Assembly: GCA_937892865.1 (NCBI GenBank)
Contig: CALBJG010000109.1
Location: forward strand, 1 to 42,500
Direction of reading: 5' to 3'
Source of the DNA: an uncultured Clostridia bacterium
GTDB taxonomy: Bacteria; Bacillota; Clostridia; Oscillospirales; Oscillospiraceae
Length of the DNA stretch: 42,500 nucleotides
Under the pieces are notes generated by a model, which ran no database searches, was not told the origin of the DNA, and saw only the letters and a program-made list of their open reading frames with translations. Position numbers and translations under genes: made by a program. Below, one piece after another: positions 14,996 through 24,997 of the stretch. Numbering within the stretch: position 1 is the stretch's first letter; each line of letters begins with the position of its first letter.

Positions 14996-15838
14996 ATGAA
15001 TATTAAAATTATCTCTGACAGCACATGTGATCTTTCGCAGGATTTACTGGAAAAATACAATATCACTTTGGTGCCTCTGACCATTGTAAAGGACGGCAAA
15101 GCGTTTTCCGACGGTGTCACCATTTCTCCTGCCGATATTTTTGCCCATGTTGCGGCCGGCGGCGATCTTTGCAGCACCACTGCTATGAACGCCGGTGAAT
15201 ATGCTGATTTCTTCAGCAAATACACATCTGACTATGATGGCATTCTGCATATCAATATCAGTGCAGAATTTTCCTGCAGTTACCAAAACGCCTGCCTTGC
15301 TGCAGAAGATTTTGAGAATGTCCGTGTCGTTGACTCCCGCAATCTTTCCACCGGTCAGGGTCTTGTTGTTTTGAAAGCCTGCGAACTGGCTGAAACCTGC
15401 ACTTCTCTGGATGAACTGTACGAGCAGGTCACAGCCTTTACCGATAAGGTGGAGGCAAGTTTTGTCCTGGACCGTCTGGAGTATATGGTCAAAGGTGGCC
15501 GTTGCTCCTCTGCTGCTGCACTGGGCGCAAATCTTTTGAATCTGAAGCCCTGCATTGAAGTTAAAAACGGCAAAATGTCAGTTGTGAAGAAATATCGCGG
15601 CAGTTACGCCAAGTGCCTTGCCAGTTATGTGAAGGACCGTCTTGCTGACCGGGATGATCTCGATAAGGGCACGCTGTTTGTCACCCGCACACCCGTCTCC
15701 GACGATTGTCTTGAAACAGTGAAGAATGCTGTTGATCAGTATGGCGATTTCGAGAATATTTATTGGACAGAAGCCGGCTGTACGGTATCCTGTCACTGCG
15801 GTCCCGGCACTTTGGGTGTTTTGTTTGTGAGAAAGTAA
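14996..15838 (+). CDS. DegV family fatty-acid-binding protein
   Basis: A protein of 280 aa, the family's usual length. It has the N-terminal IISDSTCDLS segment, the STTAMNAGEY loop that contacts the lipid carboxylate, and LEYMVKGGRCSSAAALGANLLNLKP. DegV/FakB proteins bind a fatty acid and present it to the kinase FakA for phosphorylation and entry to phospholipids; no fakA is seen here. AAGGAG lies at good spacing before the ATG. It probably shares the HxlR transcript and ends at the terminator at 15844. Confidence 0.9.
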   Translation: MNIKIISDSTCDLSQDLLEKYNITLVPLTIVKDGKAFSDGVTISPADIFAHVAAGGDLCSTTAMNAGEYADFFSKYTSDYDGILHINISAEFSCSYQNACLAAEDFENVRVVDSRNLSTGQGLVVLKACELAETCTSLDELYEQVTAFTDKVEASFVLDRLEYMVKGGRCSSAAALGANLLNLKPCIEVKNGKMSVVKKYRGSYAKCLASYVKDRLADRDDLDKGTLFVTRTPVSDDCLETVKNAVDQYGDFENIYWTEAGCTVSCHCGPGTLGVLFVRK

Positions 15839-15843
15839 TTGAT

Positions 15844-15877
15844 TTGCCGTCGGAGCGATCCGGCGGCAAGCCTTTTT
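15844..15877 (+). terminator. Intrinsic terminator after degV-like gene
   Basis: A 10-bp stem (TTGCCGTCGG, 15844-15853, with CCGGCGGCAA, 15860-15869) and a TTTTT run at 15873-15877. Confidence 0.8.
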
Positions 15878-15900
15878 GATTCTGTGTATGAGGTGATCTT

Positions 15901-17124
15901 ATGGATCATAACCTACTATTGGATATGACAGCGGAGTTTGGTTACCAACTTGCCATGTGCGGCGCAGAAACTTTTCGTGTTGAAGACAGTATCTGCCGCA
16001 TACTGAATGCCTATGGCATCCAGGGTGAAGTTTTTGCAATTCCAAACTGTTTGACCGTCAGCATTTTGTCAGCCGAGGGAAAACCAATGACAAGAATGCG
16101 CCGAATCGGTTTTCACGGAAACGATTTGGACGGTGTTGAACAATTCAGCAATTTAAGTCGGCGCATTTGCGCAGAAAAACCGGCCATTTTGGATGCGATG
16201 CAGTGGTTGAATGCCACCAAACAGTCCTTACGGAATTACAAACTTCCGCTCTATTTGGTCGGTAATTTTTTAGGTGCGCTTGGTTTTTGCATTTTGTTCG
16301 GCGGCAGTTATATTGACTGTATATGCTCCGGTATCTGCGGTGTTTTGGTGGGTCTTCTAAACAAGTTTATGGACCATATGAAAACAAACCAGTTCTTCCG
16401 TACAATTACCACTTCTTTTCTGATGGCATTTCTTGCTTATGGACTCAGCGGTTTGGGTATTGCGCAAAATGCCGACACGGTGATCATTGGCGCTTTAATG
16501 ATCCTGGTCCCCGGTTTATTATTCACCAATGCTCTCCGGGATATTATATACGGCGATACAAACTCCGGTTTGAATCGCATCGTACAAGTTTTTTTGATCG
16601 CTGCTGCTATTGCATTGGGTACCGGTGTCGCCTGGAGTCTCTCCGCCACATTGTGGGGCGCGCACACATCACCCCAAGCGATCGACTATCCGATCATACT
16701 GGAATGTGTTGCCAGTTTTATCAGCGGCATCGGATTCTTCATTTTGTTTAACATTCACGGCAAAGGCGGTTTCCTCTGCGCCATTGGCGGTGTCTTGACA
16801 TGGATCACCTATGCACTGATCATTCACTTTGGCGGTAATGAAATTGTTGCATATTTTGTGGCAACCGTTGTAGCATCGCTCTATGCGGAAATTATGGCGC
16901 GGATCCGGAAATGTCCGGCAATCGCCTATCTTGTCATTTCCGCATTCCCGCTGATCCCCGGCGCCGGTGTTTACTACACAATGACCTATGCGGTACGAAA
17001 CGATATGCCTATGTTTGCCCAATCGGGTATGCACACGCTGGCAATTGCAGGCGCAATGGCTGTAGGCATCGTTTTGGCATCTTCCCTCGTTCGCTTTTGG
17101 CTCCAGTGGCGTTCCCGTCCGTAA
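15901..17124 (+). CDS. ThrE-like threonine/serine exporter family protein
   Basis: A membrane protein of 407 aa. The N-terminal cytoplasmic segment (AEFGYQLAMCGAETFRVEDSICRIL) is the ThrE signature. About ten hydrophobic helices follow in two sets (roughly 125-250 and 265-400), so both halves of the threonine/serine exporter are present in one chain; in many Clostridia they are two genes. The second half has AYLVISAFPLIPGAGVYYT, typical of the ThrE_2 part. GAGGTG lies before the ATG. The substrate is probably threonine, serine or a related small molecule; this is a family-level inference. Confidence 0.88.
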   Translation: MDHNLLLDMTAEFGYQLAMCGAETFRVEDSICRILNAYGIQGEVFAIPNCLTVSILSAEGKPMTRMRRIGFHGNDLDGVEQFSNLSRRICAEKPAILDAMQWLNATKQSLRNYKLPLYLVGNFLGALGFCILFGGSYIDCICSGICGVLVGLLNKFMDHMKTNQFFRTITTSFLMAFLAYGLSGLGIAQNADTVIIGALMILVPGLLFTNALRDIIYGDTNSGLNRIVQVFLIAAAIALGTGVAWSLSATLWGAHTSPQAIDYPIILECVASFISGIGFFILFNIHGKGGFLCAIGGVLTWITYALIIHFGGNEIVAYFVATVVASLYAEIMARIRKCPAIAYLVISAFPLIPGAGVYYTMTYAVRNDMPMFAQSGMHTLAIAGAMAVGIVLASSLVRFWLQWRSRP

Positions 17125-17135
17125 TCTTTACAAAT

Positions 17136-17173
17136 AAAAATCCCACAGTTGGAAATCCAACTGTGGGATTTTT
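17136..17173. terminator. Bidirectional terminator between convergent genes
   Basis: A long inverted repeat (AAAAATCCCACAGTTGG, complement CCAACTGTGGGATTTTT) with A/T runs at both ends. It serves the ThrE-like gene on the plus strand and rsgA, the last gene of the core operon, on the minus strand. Confidence 0.85.
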
Positions 17174-18058
17174 TCATTTCAACTCCCAGGTCTTGATCTG
17201 GCTTGACTTTTCATAGAGTTTCAAATAACTATCGTAGCGGGATTTTTCTATCTCGCCGGAATCACACGCCAATCGAACAGCACAACCGGGTTCTGCCCGG
17301 TGAGAGCAATCGTGGAATTGGCACTGGCCGATATAAGGCGCAAAATCAGGGAATGCATATTGCAAATTCTCTTTTAAGATCACATCCATCTGATCGGTAT
17401 CAAATGAGGAAAAGCCCGGTGTATCTGCAACAAAAGTTTCCGCGTCCAACCGGTACAGTTCTACATGGCGGGTAGTGTGTCGACCTCTGCCGAGTTTGTC
17501 TGACACTTCTCCCGTGGGTAATTGCAGATCAGGGCAAAGAGCATTGAGCATACTGCTCTTGCCAACGCCGGTATTCCCGGTAAATGCTGTCAGTTTGCCG
17601 TGGATCAGTTCGTAAAGTTCTGAAACACCTTCCCCTGTTTCCGCACTGGCGCAAATCACAGGAAAACCTGCTTTTTTGTAGATTCGAGCCAAGTCTACCG
17701 CCGGGTCAAGATCGCACTTGTTGATGCAGATATAAACTTCGACTTCCTGATCGCCGGCAATTGCAGCAACACGGTCGATCAAAAAAGGATCTGTAATCGG
17801 ATTCACATTCGCTGCGAAAACGACCAATGCATCCACATTGGCAACTGCCGGACGGATAAAGCGATTCTTTCTTGGCAGGATCTGCTCGATCATACCTTTG
17901 TTATGCTCAACAGAAATTTTGACCAGATCTCCGGTCAACGGCGTATCGCCATTTTTACGCAGACTGCCCCGTCCCCGGCAGGTGATCACACCCGACTCTG
18001 TTTGTACCTCATAAAAACCGCTTAAAGATCGAACGATCCTTCCTTCTGATTGCATCAT
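17174..18058 (-). CDS. rsgA: Ribosome small-subunit-dependent GTPase RsgA
   Basis: A protein of 294 aa. An N-terminal OB fold is followed by a circularly permuted GTPase: G4 (INKCDL) comes before G1 (GNTGVGKSS) and G3 (DTPG). A C-terminal zinc site follows (CQFHDCSHRAEPGC). RsgA helps 30S subunit maturation. It is the last gene of the core operon, and its ATG overlaps the prkC stop as TAATG. A second ATG at 18055 is an alternative start; no clear Shine-Dalgarno is seen, which fits coupling to prkC. Confidence 0.95.
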   Translation of the reverse strand: MMQSEGRIVRSLSGFYEVQTESGVITCRGRGSLRKNGDTPLTGDLVKISVEHNKGMIEQILPRKNRFIRPAVANVDALVVFAANVNPITDPFLIDRVAAIAGDQEVEVYICINKCDLDPAVDLARIYKKAGFPVICASAETGEGVSELYELIHGKLTAFTGNTGVGKSSMLNALCPDLQLPTGEVSDKLGRGRHTTRHVELYRLDAETFVADTPGFSSFDTDQMDVILKENLQYAFPDFAPYIGQCQFHDCSHRAEPGCAVRLACDSGEIEKSRYDSYLKLYEKSSQIKTWELK

Positions 18059-20451
18059 TATTTAGAAAAATCCACCACCCTGATAATTTCAGTTCTGTCA
18101 GGAAATACGATTCTGTATGATTGAACGCCGGTTCCGGTTACTTCGATTTCAATCTCCGTTGCATTCGGTTCAACATCTAATGTGCTATCAAGCACGTATA
18201 GATTATCACGCCATACATACACTTTCACAGTGTAGACTTCTGTCATATTTTGCGGCAACGTGTCAATAGATATCACTTTTGTCGCTGCCGTCGGTCCATT
18301 GGATACGTCCAATACAATTTCAGTACTGATAGCAACCTCTTCTTTGTATTCAGCAGGCGATTGCCCCACAACAGTTCCGGCTGGTTCTGCGCTGTCTACA
18401 TAGTTTGCATCAATATTTTCAAATCCGGCTGCAATTAAGGCATTCTTTGCATCTTCGAATGCTTTGCCAACCACATTAGGGAGTTTATTCTTAATCGGGC
18501 CGGTACTGATATAAATGGTGATCTTATCCACATCCACCAAAGATGCGCCGGCAGCAGGTTCGGTTTTGGCCACAAGGCCGGGTGTTATGGTATCATGAGC
18601 GATCTCGTCCATAACATACTCGATCTCCACATCGGGCATAACCAGCAGTGCGATCGCAGATTTAACATCTGCAACACTCTTGCCTTCTACTTCGGGAACA
18701 CGAGGTTCTTTTCCAAGGCTGACAATCAGTTTCACCGTTTGACCGGTCACCAACGGCTGACCCTTTTCCGGTTCTGTTCGTACCACAGAGCCCTTTGCGA
18801 TCGTGTCGCTATACTCGTATTCTTCATCAGCGTAAACAAGATCCAGTTCCTGCTGGTCCAGCATTTCCTTTGCCTTCTCCAATGTTTGACCGGCAAGGGT
18901 GATCATAACGGATTTTTGGGTCTTTTTACCCAAGCTGACATAAAGGGTAACTTTTTGACCGATCTCCAACTCTGTTTCCGCAACCGGATCTGTACGGATG
19001 ATCAGATTCTCCCGGATCGTATCGTGATATTCGTGTTCCACCTTCACATCCAGTTGCAGGCTCATACTTTTCAGCACCTGCTCCACCTGATTGATGTTTT
19101 GGTTTACCACATTGGGCATTGGTGTCGGTTTTTCTTCCTTGCCCTTACTTACCTGCACAAAAATCGTAGTATTGCGTACCACTTCGATACCGGCTTTCGG
19201 TTCTTGAGAAACGATATGACCAGCAGGGATCTCATCATCGTATACCTCATCCAACAACTTGATGGTAAAGCCGGTATACTCCATATTTTCGGAATATGCT
19301 TCTCCAAGCAAGTCAGGTACCTCAATTTTCTTTTCTGCCCCATTACCGCCGAAAATTACCACAAGCAGAATAATAATGGCTGCAAGCATCACGACAGAGC
19401 AACTGATAATTGCGATGGTAGACAGATTGGTTTTCTTTGCATTTGCCTGGCGAGCCCGTCTGCGGGGAGGAAATTTTGGTTCCTCACCCTGGGGTGTGTC
19501 TTTTTTCGCTTTTGCAGCCGCCTGCTCTGCCATAGTGGGTGTTTTATTCTCCGGTGTATCAGGCGCAGCCGGTCTCTTTACCGGTATCAGATCGTCTGTG
19601 GGTGTATTGTAATCAAACAGCATCACCGGGTCCTTGCGGAATTCGTCCAAGTCTTTCAGCATTGCAGATGCGGACTCATATCTGTCAGCCACATCATGGG
19701 CCATCGCCTTCATAATGATCTGTTCCAAGCCGCCGGGGATGTTAGGATTCAATGTAGAGGGCATTACCGCGCCACCGTTGATATGTTTGATTGCAATGGC
19801 AACTGGCGATTCGCCGTCATAGGGAGGTCTGCCGCTCATCATCTCATACATAACAACGCCCAAAGAATAGATATCGGAGCGGTTGTCTACACGACCGCCT
19901 TTCGCCTGCTCGGGAGAGATGTAATGGACAGATCCCAACGCCTCTTTGGTCAGCGTGTTGCCTTTGGACATCATACGGGCAATACCAAAGTCCGTAACTT
20001 TTACAGAGCCGTTCTTCAGCACCATTACATTATGGGGTTTGATGTCCCGGTGCACAATGCCGCGGCTATGGGCATGTTCCAAAGCCTTTGCGATCTGCAT
20101 GGCAAAGTGCAGCGTTTCTTTCCAGTTCAGAACGCCTTTCTTTTCCATATATTGCTTCAGGGAAATACCATCGATCAGCTCCATAACGATATAGTCAGCC
20201 TCATCAGAGTCAAACACATCGTAGACCTGGACGATATTGGGATGACTCAACATCGCAACCGCATGACTCTCCGCATGGAAGCGGCGACGGAAATCCTCGT
20301 CCTCTAAGTAGTCATCTTTTAATATCTTAATGGCAACCAAACGGTTCAAGCGATGGCACCTGGCTTTATAAACAACAGCCATACCGCCGCTGCCGATTTC
20401 TTCCAATATTTCATACCGATTATCCAACAATCGGCCAATATACTTATCCAT
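18058..20451 (-). CDS. prkC: PASTA-domain serine/threonine protein kinase PrkC/Stk1
   Basis: A protein of 797 aa. The kinase domain (about 10-270) has GSGGMAVVYKA, catalytic lysine K42, HRDIKPHN (D136) and DFG (154-156). A linker follows, then one membrane helix (about 344-368) and five PASTA repeats (about 375-725), then a beta-rich tail of about 70 residues. PASTA repeats sense muropeptides or lipid II outside the cell and the kinase signals inside. The kinase is partnered by PrpC, encoded immediately upstream. AAAGGAG lies nine bases before the ATG. Confidence 0.95.
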   Translation of the reverse strand: MDKYIGRLLDNRYEILEEIGSGGMAVVYKARCHRLNRLVAIKILKDDYLEDEDFRRRFHAESHAVAMLSHPNIVQVYDVFDSDEADYIVMELIDGISLKQYMEKKGVLNWKETLHFAMQIAKALEHAHSRGIVHRDIKPHNVMVLKNGSVKVTDFGIARMMSKGNTLTKEALGSVHYISPEQAKGGRVDNRSDIYSLGVVMYEMMSGRPPYDGESPVAIAIKHINGGAVMPSTLNPNIPGGLEQIIMKAMAHDVADRYESASAMLKDLDEFRKDPVMLFDYNTPTDDLIPVKRPAAPDTPENKTPTMAEQAAAKAKKDTPQGEEPKFPPRRRARQANAKKTNLSTIAIISCSVVMLAAIIILLVVIFGGNGAEKKIEVPDLLGEAYSENMEYTGFTIKLLDEVYDDEIPAGHIVSQEPKAGIEVVRNTTIFVQVSKGKEEKPTPMPNVVNQNINQVEQVLKSMSLQLDVKVEHEYHDTIRENLIIRTDPVAETELEIGQKVTLYVSLGKKTQKSVMITLAGQTLEKAKEMLDQQELDLVYADEEYEYSDTIAKGSVVRTEPEKGQPLVTGQTVKLIVSLGKEPRVPEVEGKSVADVKSAIALLVMPDVEIEYVMDEIAHDTITPGLVAKTEPAAGASLVDVDKITIYISTGPIKNKLPNVVGKAFEDAKNALIAAGFENIDANYVDSAEPAGTVVGQSPAEYKEEVAISTEIVLDVSNGPTAATKVISIDTLPQNMTEVYTVKVYVWRDNLYVLDSTLDVEPNATEIEIEVTGTGVQSYRIVFPDRTEIIRVVDFSK

Positions 20452-20478
20452 AAACCGATACTCCTTTCGCAGCCGGCA

Positions 20479-21210
20479 TTAAATTTGAATGATCGCGCAG
20501 GTGACATTATCCGGCGCACCGCGGCTTTTCGCAATTTCCAGCAGTTGTTTGCAGGTGTTGCGCTTATTGGATGCATGAACTACTTCAAAAAGAAGTTCCT
20601 GCTCATCAAGCATATTGGAAAGCCCATCTGTACATAACAGCAAGCAGTCTCCGGGAGACAGCAGTTTGTGGAACACATCGCACTCCACCACCGGTTCTGT
20701 TCCGATCGCCCGTGTAATCAGGTTCTTACCCGGGTATTTTCTTGCCTGATCCGGTGTCAGTTCTCCGCGAGAGAGCATCATCTGCACAAGGGAGTGATCG
20801 GTCGTCAATTGACGGACGTTGTGATCCGTGATCAAATATCCACGGCTATCGCCTACATTTACGACCGTTGCCTGTTTGTTTTGGATAAGAGCAGCCACAA
20901 GTGTAGTACCCATACCCGTAAATTCCTCAAATTGTTGCGCCTGGTCAAATACCGTAAAGTTCGCCAATTTCACAGCGCTTTTCAGCATCTGATCCAGCAT
21001 ATCCGGATCCATATCCGGCGTCCAGGTGCGTTTAACTTCCTGAACAAAAACATCTACTGCAAGAGAACTGGCTACATTGCCGGATTTTGCGCCGCCCATT
21101 CCATCACACACCACGCACAACAGCGTGTTTCTGTCCAGTACTTCAAACTGGTAGGCATCCTGGTTTTGCGCGCGAACGCAACCGGGATCTGTCACGGCCC
21201 AATATTGCAT
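20479..21210 (-). CDS. prpC: PP2C-type protein phosphatase PrpC/Stp
   Basis: A protein of 243 aa with the PP2C metal-binding motifs: NQDAY near the N-terminus, CDGMGGA, GDSRGYL, and the C-terminal GAPDNVT. It removes phosphate from proteins modified by PrkC, encoded next. The frame is open to 21294, but ATG 21210 (MQYWAVTDPG) has AAAGGAG at good spacing and matches the usual PrpC N-terminus. It begins 22 bases after rlmN stops. Confidence 0.95.
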   Translation of the reverse strand: MQYWAVTDPGCVRAQNQDAYQFEVLDRNTLLCVVCDGMGGAKSGNVASSLAVDVFVQEVKRTWTPDMDPDMLDQMLKSAVKLANFTVFDQAQQFEEFTGMGTTLVAALIQNKQATVVNVGDSRGYLITDHNVRQLTTDHSLVQMMLSRGELTPDQARKYPGKNLITRAIGTEPVVECDVFHKLLSPGDCLLLCTDGLSNMLDEQELLFEVVHASNKRNTCKQLLEIAKSRGAPDNVTCAIIQI

Positions 21211-21232
21211 AAGCAGCACTCCTTTCATAGAA

Positions 21233-22267
21233 TCATTTTCTCGATTTTTCATAATTTCGGCGAAGTTGCCCGCAGGATGCGTCAATATCGCCACCTAAAG
21301 TACGGCGAACAGTGGCTGGTACGCCACCGTCTTCCAATATTTTTTGGAATTGCATTACTGCCTGCCGGGTACTGGGCTTCAGAGGACTCTCTTCCACATG
21401 ATTCAGCGGTATCAGGTTCATATGGGCAGGCAATCCTTTCAGCCGTTTCAGAAGCGTTCTGGCGGCTTCAGGTGTATCATTTACACCATTGATCATCGCA
21501 TATTCAAAAGAAATGCGACGGTTTGTCTTTTCGTAATACCGTCTGCAGGCTTGTAATAATTCCTCTGTGGGGTAGGCTTTGTTCACCGGCATTATGGTAT
21601 TGCGTATTTCGTCAGTAGGCGCGTGTAAAGACACAGACAGTGTCAACTGCAATTTCAGTTCTGCCAATTCATCGATTTTCGGGACGATGCCGCAGGTAGA
21701 CAAACTGATGTGCCGCATAGAGATATTCATACCATCGGCACTGTTAACCAATTCCAAAAAACGCAGTACATTTTCCAGATTGTCCAATGGCTCTCCGATT
21801 CCCATCAACACGATATGAGAAATAGGCAAGCCGGAATGGACTTGGGTGAAAAGAACCTGGTCAAGCATTTCAAAAGGTTCCAGTTTACGAACAAGTCCTC
21901 CCAATGTGGATGCGCAGAATGCGCAACCCATACGGCAACCAACCTCTGTGGAAATACAAACAGTGTTGCCGTAATGGTATCGCATAAGTACCGTTTCCAC
22001 GCAATTACCATCAGACAGTTTCCAAAGATACTTGATCGTACCGTCCTTTTGGGATTGCTGGCACCGAACCACTTCCGGCGGCGTAATGGGATATTCTTCG
22101 GCAAGTTCCTCCCGTAAAGATTGGGGAATGTTGGACATTTCTCCATAATCCCGCACACCTTTATGCAACCAGGTGTAAACTTGCTTACCGCGAAAAGCCG
22201 GTTGTTTCATACCTTTGAGAACATCCACAATTTCCGGCAGAGTCTTGGATTTTATGTGTTCATTCAT
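21233..22267 (-). CDS. rlmN: 23S rRNA/tRNA adenine-C2 methyltransferase RlmN
   Basis: A radical SAM enzyme of 344 aa. The cluster motif is CRMGCAFC (CX3CX2C). The segment GLVRKLEPFEMLDQVLF and the C-terminal SCGQLR cysteine belong to the methyl-transfer mechanism. It methylates A2503 of 23S rRNA and A37 of some tRNAs. ATG 22267 has GGAGG and overlaps the rsmB stop as ATGA; the longer frame to 22288 is an extension into rsmB. Confidence 0.95.
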   Translation of the reverse strand: MNEHIKSKTLPEIVDVLKGMKQPAFRGKQVYTWLHKGVRDYGEMSNIPQSLREELAEEYPITPPEVVRCQQSQKDGTIKYLWKLSDGNCVETVLMRYHYGNTVCISTEVGCRMGCAFCASTLGGLVRKLEPFEMLDQVLFTQVHSGLPISHIVLMGIGEPLDNLENVLRFLELVNSADGMNISMRHISLSTCGIVPKIDELAELKLQLTLSVSLHAPTDEIRNTIMPVNKAYPTEELLQACRRYYEKTNRRISFEYAMINGVNDTPEAARTLLKRLKGLPAHMNLIPLNHVEESPLKPSTRQAVMQFQKILEDGGVPATVRRTLGGDIDASCGQLRRNYEKSRK

Positions 22268-23577
22268 AATTTCCTCCGCAGACGGCAAATAAAGAAACCA
22301 TCTGTGTCGTATTCACCGGGGACAAGGGTCAGCATACCGGTGGTGTTGGCAGGAAAAGGCGCTACCAGTGGCAGCGGTTCGATCGAAAAATCAGGGTTAC
22401 TATTTAAGAAATTCTCCACAACACCCTCATTCTCTTCCCGAACAAGGGTGCAGGTAGAATACATCAAAACACCGCCGGGACGCACATGATCTGCCTGTTT
22501 TTGCAATATCTTAAGTTGCAGCGCAGGAAGAGCTTTCATCGTATCCGGATCTTTATAGCGAATATCCGGTTTTTTGCGGATAATTCCATAACCGGAACAA
22601 GGCACATCTGCAATTACCACATCAAAGTTTTGATGCCACAAAGCATTGTCGACCGTAGCATCATGCAACTGTTCACGAATGTTAGTGAGCCCAAGTCGTT
22701 CAGCGCCTTTTCGAATCAGTTCTGTTTTGTGCTGGTGGACATCGCAGGAAATAATGCTTCCCTTTCCTTGCATTGTGATGGCAGTTGCAAAGGATTTTCC
22801 ACCGGGGGCAGCGCAACAATCCAGCACATTGCAAGGCGCTGTGATACCGGCGCACAAAACACTTAACTTTGCCGCAGCATCCTGAACATAGAACAGGCCA
22901 TTTTTGAAAGCATCCAACTGTTCCAAATCACCGGTGCCGCTGATTACAAGACTATCAGGAAGCCACGGATGCTTGCGTACAACGATGCCACATTGCGCAA
23001 GGCTTTGCGTAAGTCCATCTGCAGTGGTACGAAGCGTATTGATCTGGATCACTGTATCCGGAACGGCATTATTAGCCGCCAGCATCGGCTCCAGCCGCTC
23101 TTTCCCCACATATCCGCTCAATAATGCAATGAGTTTCTGGGGATGGCTGTAACGATCCGCAAGGGTTGTGGGTTCATTCAGATCATTTTGTCTGCGCACA
23201 GCATTTCGCAAAACTCCGTTTACAAGACCGGAGGCATTTCGCTGATTGCGACAGTATCTTTTTGCCAAAGAAACCGACTCGTTCACCGCTGCAGATTGGG
23301 GGATCTTGTCCATCATAAACAGTTGATAAAGGCCCAGATGCAGGATATCACGAACAATGGGCTGCAAGTCTTTCAAACGACCGGTAAGCAACTGTTTCAG
23401 ATAGAAATCCAGTTTCATACGGTTTTGCAGAACGCCATAACAAAGTCTTGCCGCTAAAGCGGCATCCCGGCGATCCAAGCCGTCTCTGCGGATATATTCT
23501 TTTAACACGCCGTTAGACCAGGCGCCCTCTTTGCGGCAAGCGATCAGAGCAGATAACGCCGTTTCTCTTGCGCCCAT
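22264..23577 (-). CDS. rsmB: 16S rRNA cytosine(967)-C5 methyltransferase RsmB
   Basis: A protein of 437 aa. An N-terminal NusB-like domain (about 1-140) is followed by a SAM methyltransferase domain. Motifs are LDCCAAPGGKSFATA for SAM binding, DVPCSGYGIIRKKPD, and STCTLVREENEG with the catalytic cysteines. ATG 23577 has GGAGG, lying in the end of fmt, at correct spacing. It overlaps rlmN by ATGA. Confidence 0.94.
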   Translation of the reverse strand: MGARETALSALIACRKEGAWSNGVLKEYIRRDGLDRRDAALAARLCYGVLQNRMKLDFYLKQLLTGRLKDLQPIVRDILHLGLYQLFMMDKIPQSAAVNESVSLAKRYCRNQRNASGLVNGVLRNAVRRQNDLNEPTTLADRYSHPQKLIALLSGYVGKERLEPMLAANNAVPDTVIQINTLRTTADGLTQSLAQCGIVVRKHPWLPDSLVISGTGDLEQLDAFKNGLFYVQDAAAKLSVLCAGITAPCNVLDCCAAPGGKSFATAITMQGKGSIISCDVHQHKTELIRKGAERLGLTNIREQLHDATVDNALWHQNFDVVIADVPCSGYGIIRKKPDIRYKDPDTMKALPALQLKILQKQADHVRPGGVLMYSTCTLVREENEGVVENFLNSNPDFSIEPLPLVAPFPANTTGMLTLVPGEYDTDGFFICRLRRKL

Positions 23578-23578
23578 C

Positions 23579-24493
23579 TTATGCCTCCAACGGGTGACCA
23601 CGGAAATAATCCGGCGCATTCATACGCTTGCCACCCTCTGCCTGCAAAACACGGATCTCAATGACTCCATCGGAAGTTGCAATACGAAGTCCCGTTTTGG
23701 TAAGACCAAGTATTTTTCCCGGTTCTGAAGCGGTTGTTTCATTTATGATTGCAGTTTCATAAACCTTAAACCGTTTCCCGGATAACTCTGTCACCGCAAC
23801 CGGCCACGGATTTAAACCACGGACGCGATTGTGGATCTGTTGGGAAGATTGTGTCCAATCTATGGGGCACATAGATTTATCAAGCATCGGCGCAAAGGAC
23901 ACTTGTGTTTCATCCTGGGGGGTTGCCTCTACTGTACCTGATTTTACTTTTGTCAAAGTTTCACTGAGCAGATCAGCGCCCAAAACAGCCAGACGCTCCA
24001 GCAACTGACCGGCAGTTTCATTATCGCCAATTTCGGTTTTGGAAACACCGATCACATCACCGGCGTCCATTTTCAGCGCCATATACTGGGCTGTCACACC
24101 GGTTTCCTTTAATCCGTCCAGCACCGCCCACTGATATGGGGCAGAACCTCTGTATGCCGGCAGAATGCTGGCGTGAATATTGATACAACCCTTTTCCGGA
24201 ATATCCAGCACACTCTGAGGCAGGATTCGACCGTAAGCAACCACTGCGATCACATCCGGTTTCAGTTCCCGGAGTTCGGAAACGACCGCATCATCTTTAA
24301 AGTTTTCAGGCTGAAACACCGGAAAGTCGTTAGCCAAAGCCACATCTTTTACCGGAGAAAATGTCAGTTTCATACCACGGTTCTTCGGTCTGTCCGGTTG
24401 GGTATACACACCAACGATATCAAAGCCGTCATTTATTAGTTTTTTCAGGCAAACAGCGGCAATATCCGGTGTGCCCATAAAAACCACACGCAT
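23579..24493 (-). CDS. fmt: Methionyl-tRNA formyltransferase
   Basis: A protein of 304 aa. It puts a formyl group from 10-formyl-THF on initiator Met-tRNA. Motifs are the N-terminal MRVVFMGTPDIAAVCL, the SPVKDVA segment, INIHASILPAYRGSAPYQWA with the catalytic Asn/His, and MDAGDV. The C-terminal OB fold runs from about 205. GGAGGG precedes the ATG. The peptide deformylase that reverses its product's effect lies immediately upstream. Confidence 0.95.
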   Translation of the reverse strand: MRVVFMGTPDIAAVCLKKLINDGFDIVGVYTQPDRPKNRGMKLTFSPVKDVALANDFPVFQPENFKDDAVVSELRELKPDVIAVVAYGRILPQSVLDIPEKGCINIHASILPAYRGSAPYQWAVLDGLKETGVTAQYMALKMDAGDVIGVSKTEIGDNETAGQLLERLAVLGADLLSETLTKVKSGTVEATPQDETQVSFAPMLDKSMCPIDWTQSSQQIHNRVRGLNPWPVAVTELSGKRFKVYETAIINETTASEPGKILGLTKTGLRIATSDGVIEIRVLQAEGGKRMNAPDYFRGHPLEA

Positions 24494-24510
24494 AGGGTCC
24501 CTCCGAAAAT

Positions 24511-24984
24511 TTATTCTTCTGTTTCCAATTCCTCGTCGGTCAGGAAACGTTCCATAACTTCAGTATATACGATACCGTCCAAATGATCCAATTCGTGGCA
24601 GAAGCAACGGGCGATCAATTCTTCCCCCTCCGCCTCATACCAATTCCCCTCCCGATCCTGGGCGCGGACTTTGGCATAATAAGGCCTCTTTACAAGACCG
24701 TATTTACCGGGAATGCTGAGGCAGCCTTCTGCGCCTTCTTGTTCTCCGTCGGTCTCGATCAAAGTGGGGTTTATCAATTCCAATATCTCATCACCGGTGT
24801 CTACCAGAACAACGCGGCGCAAAATGCCCACCTGGGGCGCAGCAAGTCCAACACCGCCGGAATCTATCAATGTCTCCCGCATATCTTCCAGCAGGGTGTG
24901 CAAGCGTACGTCAAAATTGATAACTGGCTTACACACTTTATGGAGCGCTGGTTCAGCGTCTGTCAATATTTTTCGAAGTCCCAT
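24511..24984 (-). CDS. def: Peptide deformylase
   Basis: A protein of 157 aa with the three metal-site motifs: GVGLAAPQVG, EGCLSIPG with the metal-binding cysteine, and HELDH. It removes the formyl group from nascent proteins. ATG 24984 has GAGAGGA at good spacing; the frame open to 25020 would start inside priA. It begins 13 bases after priA ends. Confidence 0.95.
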   Translation of the reverse strand: MGLRKILTDAEPALHKVCKPVINFDVRLHTLLEDMRETLIDSGGVGLAAPQVGILRRVVLVDTGDEILELINPTLIETDGEQEGAEGCLSIPGKYGLVKRPYYAKVRAQDREGNWYEAEGEELIARCFCHELDHLDGIVYTEVMERFLTDEELETEE

Positions 24985-24997
24985 ATAATTCCTCTCT

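Noticed and set aside
18595..20307. 570-aa plus-strand open frame
   Set aside because: It lies opposite prkC and reflects codon use of that gene; the composition is rich in His, Cys and Phe, as typical of antisense frames.
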